NCBI GenBank assembly: GCA_018677115.1
Contig: JAHHOC010000190.1
Location: 1-7,756 of the forward strand
Origin: Arenicella sp.
GTDB taxonomy: Bacteria; Pseudomonadota; Gammaproteobacteria; Arenicellales; Arenicellaceae
Length of the DNA stretch: 7,756 bases
Direction of reading: 5' to 3'
The translations under genes and the position numbers were made by a program. Below are positions 6,938-7,756 of the stretch, one piece after another; the first letter of the stretch is position 1, and each line of letters starts with the position of its first letter. The notes below the pieces were generated by a model, which saw only the letters and a list, made by a program, of their open reading frames with translations, was not told where the DNA came from and ran no database searches.

Positions 6938-7096
6938 ATGAACCACGACGATTATCTGAAGCAGTTGCGGAAACATGAGAAGGCCACTAAGTGGCCGGAA
7001 ATTGAGTTTGATCAGGAGCTCACACTCAGCTTTGAAGATGTTTCAGAGCTGGAGCTTGATACCGACTCCGTTTCGGAAGAAAAAGTAGCTGTTTAA
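6938..7096 (+). CDS. Small acidic protein, 52 residues, unknown function
   Basis: An ATG-to-TAA frame of 52 codons with GAGAAG seven bases before the ATG as a reasonable ribosome-binding site and codon use like that of the larger genes. The protein has two halves: a basic start with K8, R11, K12, K15 and K18 (MNHDDYLKQLRKHEKATKWP), and a strongly acidic end (residues 21-52 carry 12 Asp/Glu and one Lys), including EIEFDQELTLSFEDVSELEL. There is no signal peptide, membrane helix or cysteine. I do not recognise the family. It is divergent from the secreted protein gene and convergent with the acyl-CoA ligase, with no obvious functional partner. It could be a regulator or binding partner of another protein; that is only a guess from its charge pattern. 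Confidence 0.55.
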   Translation: MNHDDYLKQLRKHEKATKWPEIEFDQELTLSFEDVSELELDTDSVSEEKVAV

Positions 7097-7101
7097 TCAG
7101 C

Positions 7102-7125
7102 CTGGAGGCGATGCCGTCTCTCCAG
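7102..7125. terminator. Possible terminator hairpin after the 52-codon gene
   Basis: CTGGAG (7102-7107) pairs with CTCCAG (7120-7125), starting 6 bases after the stop codon. The stem is six pairs with a 12-base loop, extendable by two more pairs past one mismatch. There is no T-tract after it (CCTCTAATG), so intrinsic termination would be weak. Confidence 0.35.
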
Positions 7126-7162
7126 CCTCTAATGATGCGAGGGTGTATTATCGCCTTGCCCC

Positions 7163-7203
7163 TAATTTAAGGGGTCAGAGCCGAATTATAGGCCAATGAC
7201 CCC
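7163..7203. repeat. GGGGTCA-type palindromic element next to the ligase stop
   Basis: GGGGTCA (7171-7177) pairs with TGACCCC (7197-7203), and inside it GCC (7180-7182) pairs with GGC (7191-7193), giving a two-step hairpin. GGGGTCAGAGCCGAATTA-like sequences are, from memory, frequent dispersed intergenic palindromes in proteobacterial genomes. It ends 12 bases before the ligase stop codon. Read on the minus strand the hairpin is followed by TTAAATT, so it may also serve as the ligase transcript's terminator. A diverged inverted copy lies at 6741-6766. Confidence 0.6.
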
Positions 7204-7215
7204 TATATTCTGCTA

Positions 7216-7756
7216 CTACTGCGGAACGTTACCTTCGACATCTTTCCAAAAGGGATCACGCAGCACTCGCTTATACAGCTTTCCGGTTGGCAAGCGCGGT
7301 AACTTATCTATAAAGTCGATTGATCTTGGCACTTTGTGCCGAGCCAGGTTTTCGGCACAGAATGCCTTTAGCTGTTCCGCCAGGTCATCGTTGGCCTCAA
7401 CATTATCCATCACCTCTACCACGGCTTTAACTTCCTCGCCGAAGTCGTCGTTAGGAACGCCAAACACTGCCGCGTCTGCGACCAGCGGATGCGTGATAAG
7501 CAGGTTCTCTGTTTCCTGGGGGTAGATGTTCACCCCACCGGAAATAATCATGAATGTTTTGCGATCAGTGAGATAGACAAAGCCATCTTCATCGACGTAA
7601 CCGACGTCGTCAACCGTCGACATCTCTCCATCTTCGGAGTTTGCCGTGGCGGTTTTTTCTTCATCATTAAAATACTCAAATGGCGATGCGGTCTTGAACC
7701 AAAGCGTGCCGGGCTGCCCTGGTGGCACCTCGTTCATATCGTCATCCAGAATATGC
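7216..7756 (-). CDS. Acyl-CoA synthetase (AMP-forming), C-terminal part
   Basis: The C-terminal 179 residues of an ANL-superfamily adenylating enzyme; the frame stays open to the right edge (HILDDD precedes the first visible Met at 7737), so the N-terminal two thirds lie outside. Counting from that Met, the family blocks are the ribose-contacting region STVDDVGYVDEDGF (40-53), the hinge and A8 block YLTDRKTFMIISGGVNIYP (55-73), VFGVPNDDFGEEVKAVV (91-107), and the C-terminal catalytic lysine K153 in LPTGKLYKR. The canonical TGD is VDD here, with the ribose-binding Asp kept. The enzyme would join an acid to CoA with ATP through an acyl-AMP intermediate. The sequence resembles medium/long-chain fatty-acid or bile-acid-type CoA ligases, but the substrate pocket is not in view. 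The end at VPQ is a normal length past the lysine. Confidence 0.9.
   Translation of the reverse strand, partial: HILDDDMNEVPPGQPGTLWFKTASPFEYFNDEEKTATANSEDGEMSTVDDVGYVDEDGFVYLTDRKTFMIISGGVNIYPQETENLLITHPLVADAAVFGVPNDDFGEEVKAVVEVMDNVEANDDLAEQLKAFCAENLARHKVPRSIDFIDKLPRLPTGKLYKRVLRDPFWKDVEGNVPQ

Noticed and set aside
6938..7096. Idea that the 52-aa protein is a RiPP precursor or an antitoxin
   Set aside because: No modifying enzyme, transporter or toxin gene lies next to it, and it lacks a cysteine/serine-rich core or a DNA-binding motif.
1..7756. CRISPR arrays, tRNA or rRNA genes, insertion sequences, phage attachment sites
   Set aside because: No regular spaced repeats, cloverleaf, rRNA segment, transposase or integrase coding was found on either strand.

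Overview
The window (about 7.8 kb, moderate GC) carries ordinary bacterial chromosomal genes. The mix suggests a free-living, possibly marine, gammaproteobacterium: a beta-lactamase-fold esterase family protein, a phytanoyl-CoA dioxygenase family protein, a CHASE2 adenylate cyclase, a Tat-exported FAD oxidoreductase and an acyl-CoA ligase. The taxonomic guess rests on gene content and general feel only and is of low confidence. There is no phage, transposase, CRISPR array, tRNA or rRNA.

Layout. Positions 1-3938 are read on the plus strand: the 3' part of a serine beta-lactamase-like hydrolase (cut by the left edge), a complete Fe(II)/2-oxoglutarate dioxygenase of the PhyH family, and a complete CHASE2-transmembrane-class III adenylate cyclase. 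A convergent junction of about 50 bases follows. From 3989 to 6584 the minus strand carries a Tat-signal FAD-dependent oxidoreductase resembling spermidine dehydrogenase, then a small secreted protein of unknown function. Positions 6585-7215 are mostly intergenic and rich in inverted repeats, and hold one 52-codon plus-strand gene candidate. The right edge (7216-7756, minus strand) is the C-terminal third of an AMP-forming acyl-CoA synthetase.

The genes do not form an obvious single pathway. The cyclase would turn an extracytoplasmic signal into cAMP. The oxidoreductase and the small secreted protein act outside the cytoplasm. The dioxygenase and ligase suggest lipid or other hydrophobic-acid metabolism, but their substrates cannot be read from the sequence.

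I see no convincing new multi-gene system. The observations most worth a second look are: (1) a perfect 13-bp tandem duplication that doubles the start codon of the FAD oxidoreductase gene out of frame, leaving the Shine-Dalgarno-like GGAG next to the wrong ATG; (2) two diverged, inverted copies of a GGGGTCA-type palindromic element bracketing a structured intergenic region; (3) a 52-aa orphan acidic protein inside that bracket; and (4) a protein-like open frame with no start codon between the two secreted-protein genes.
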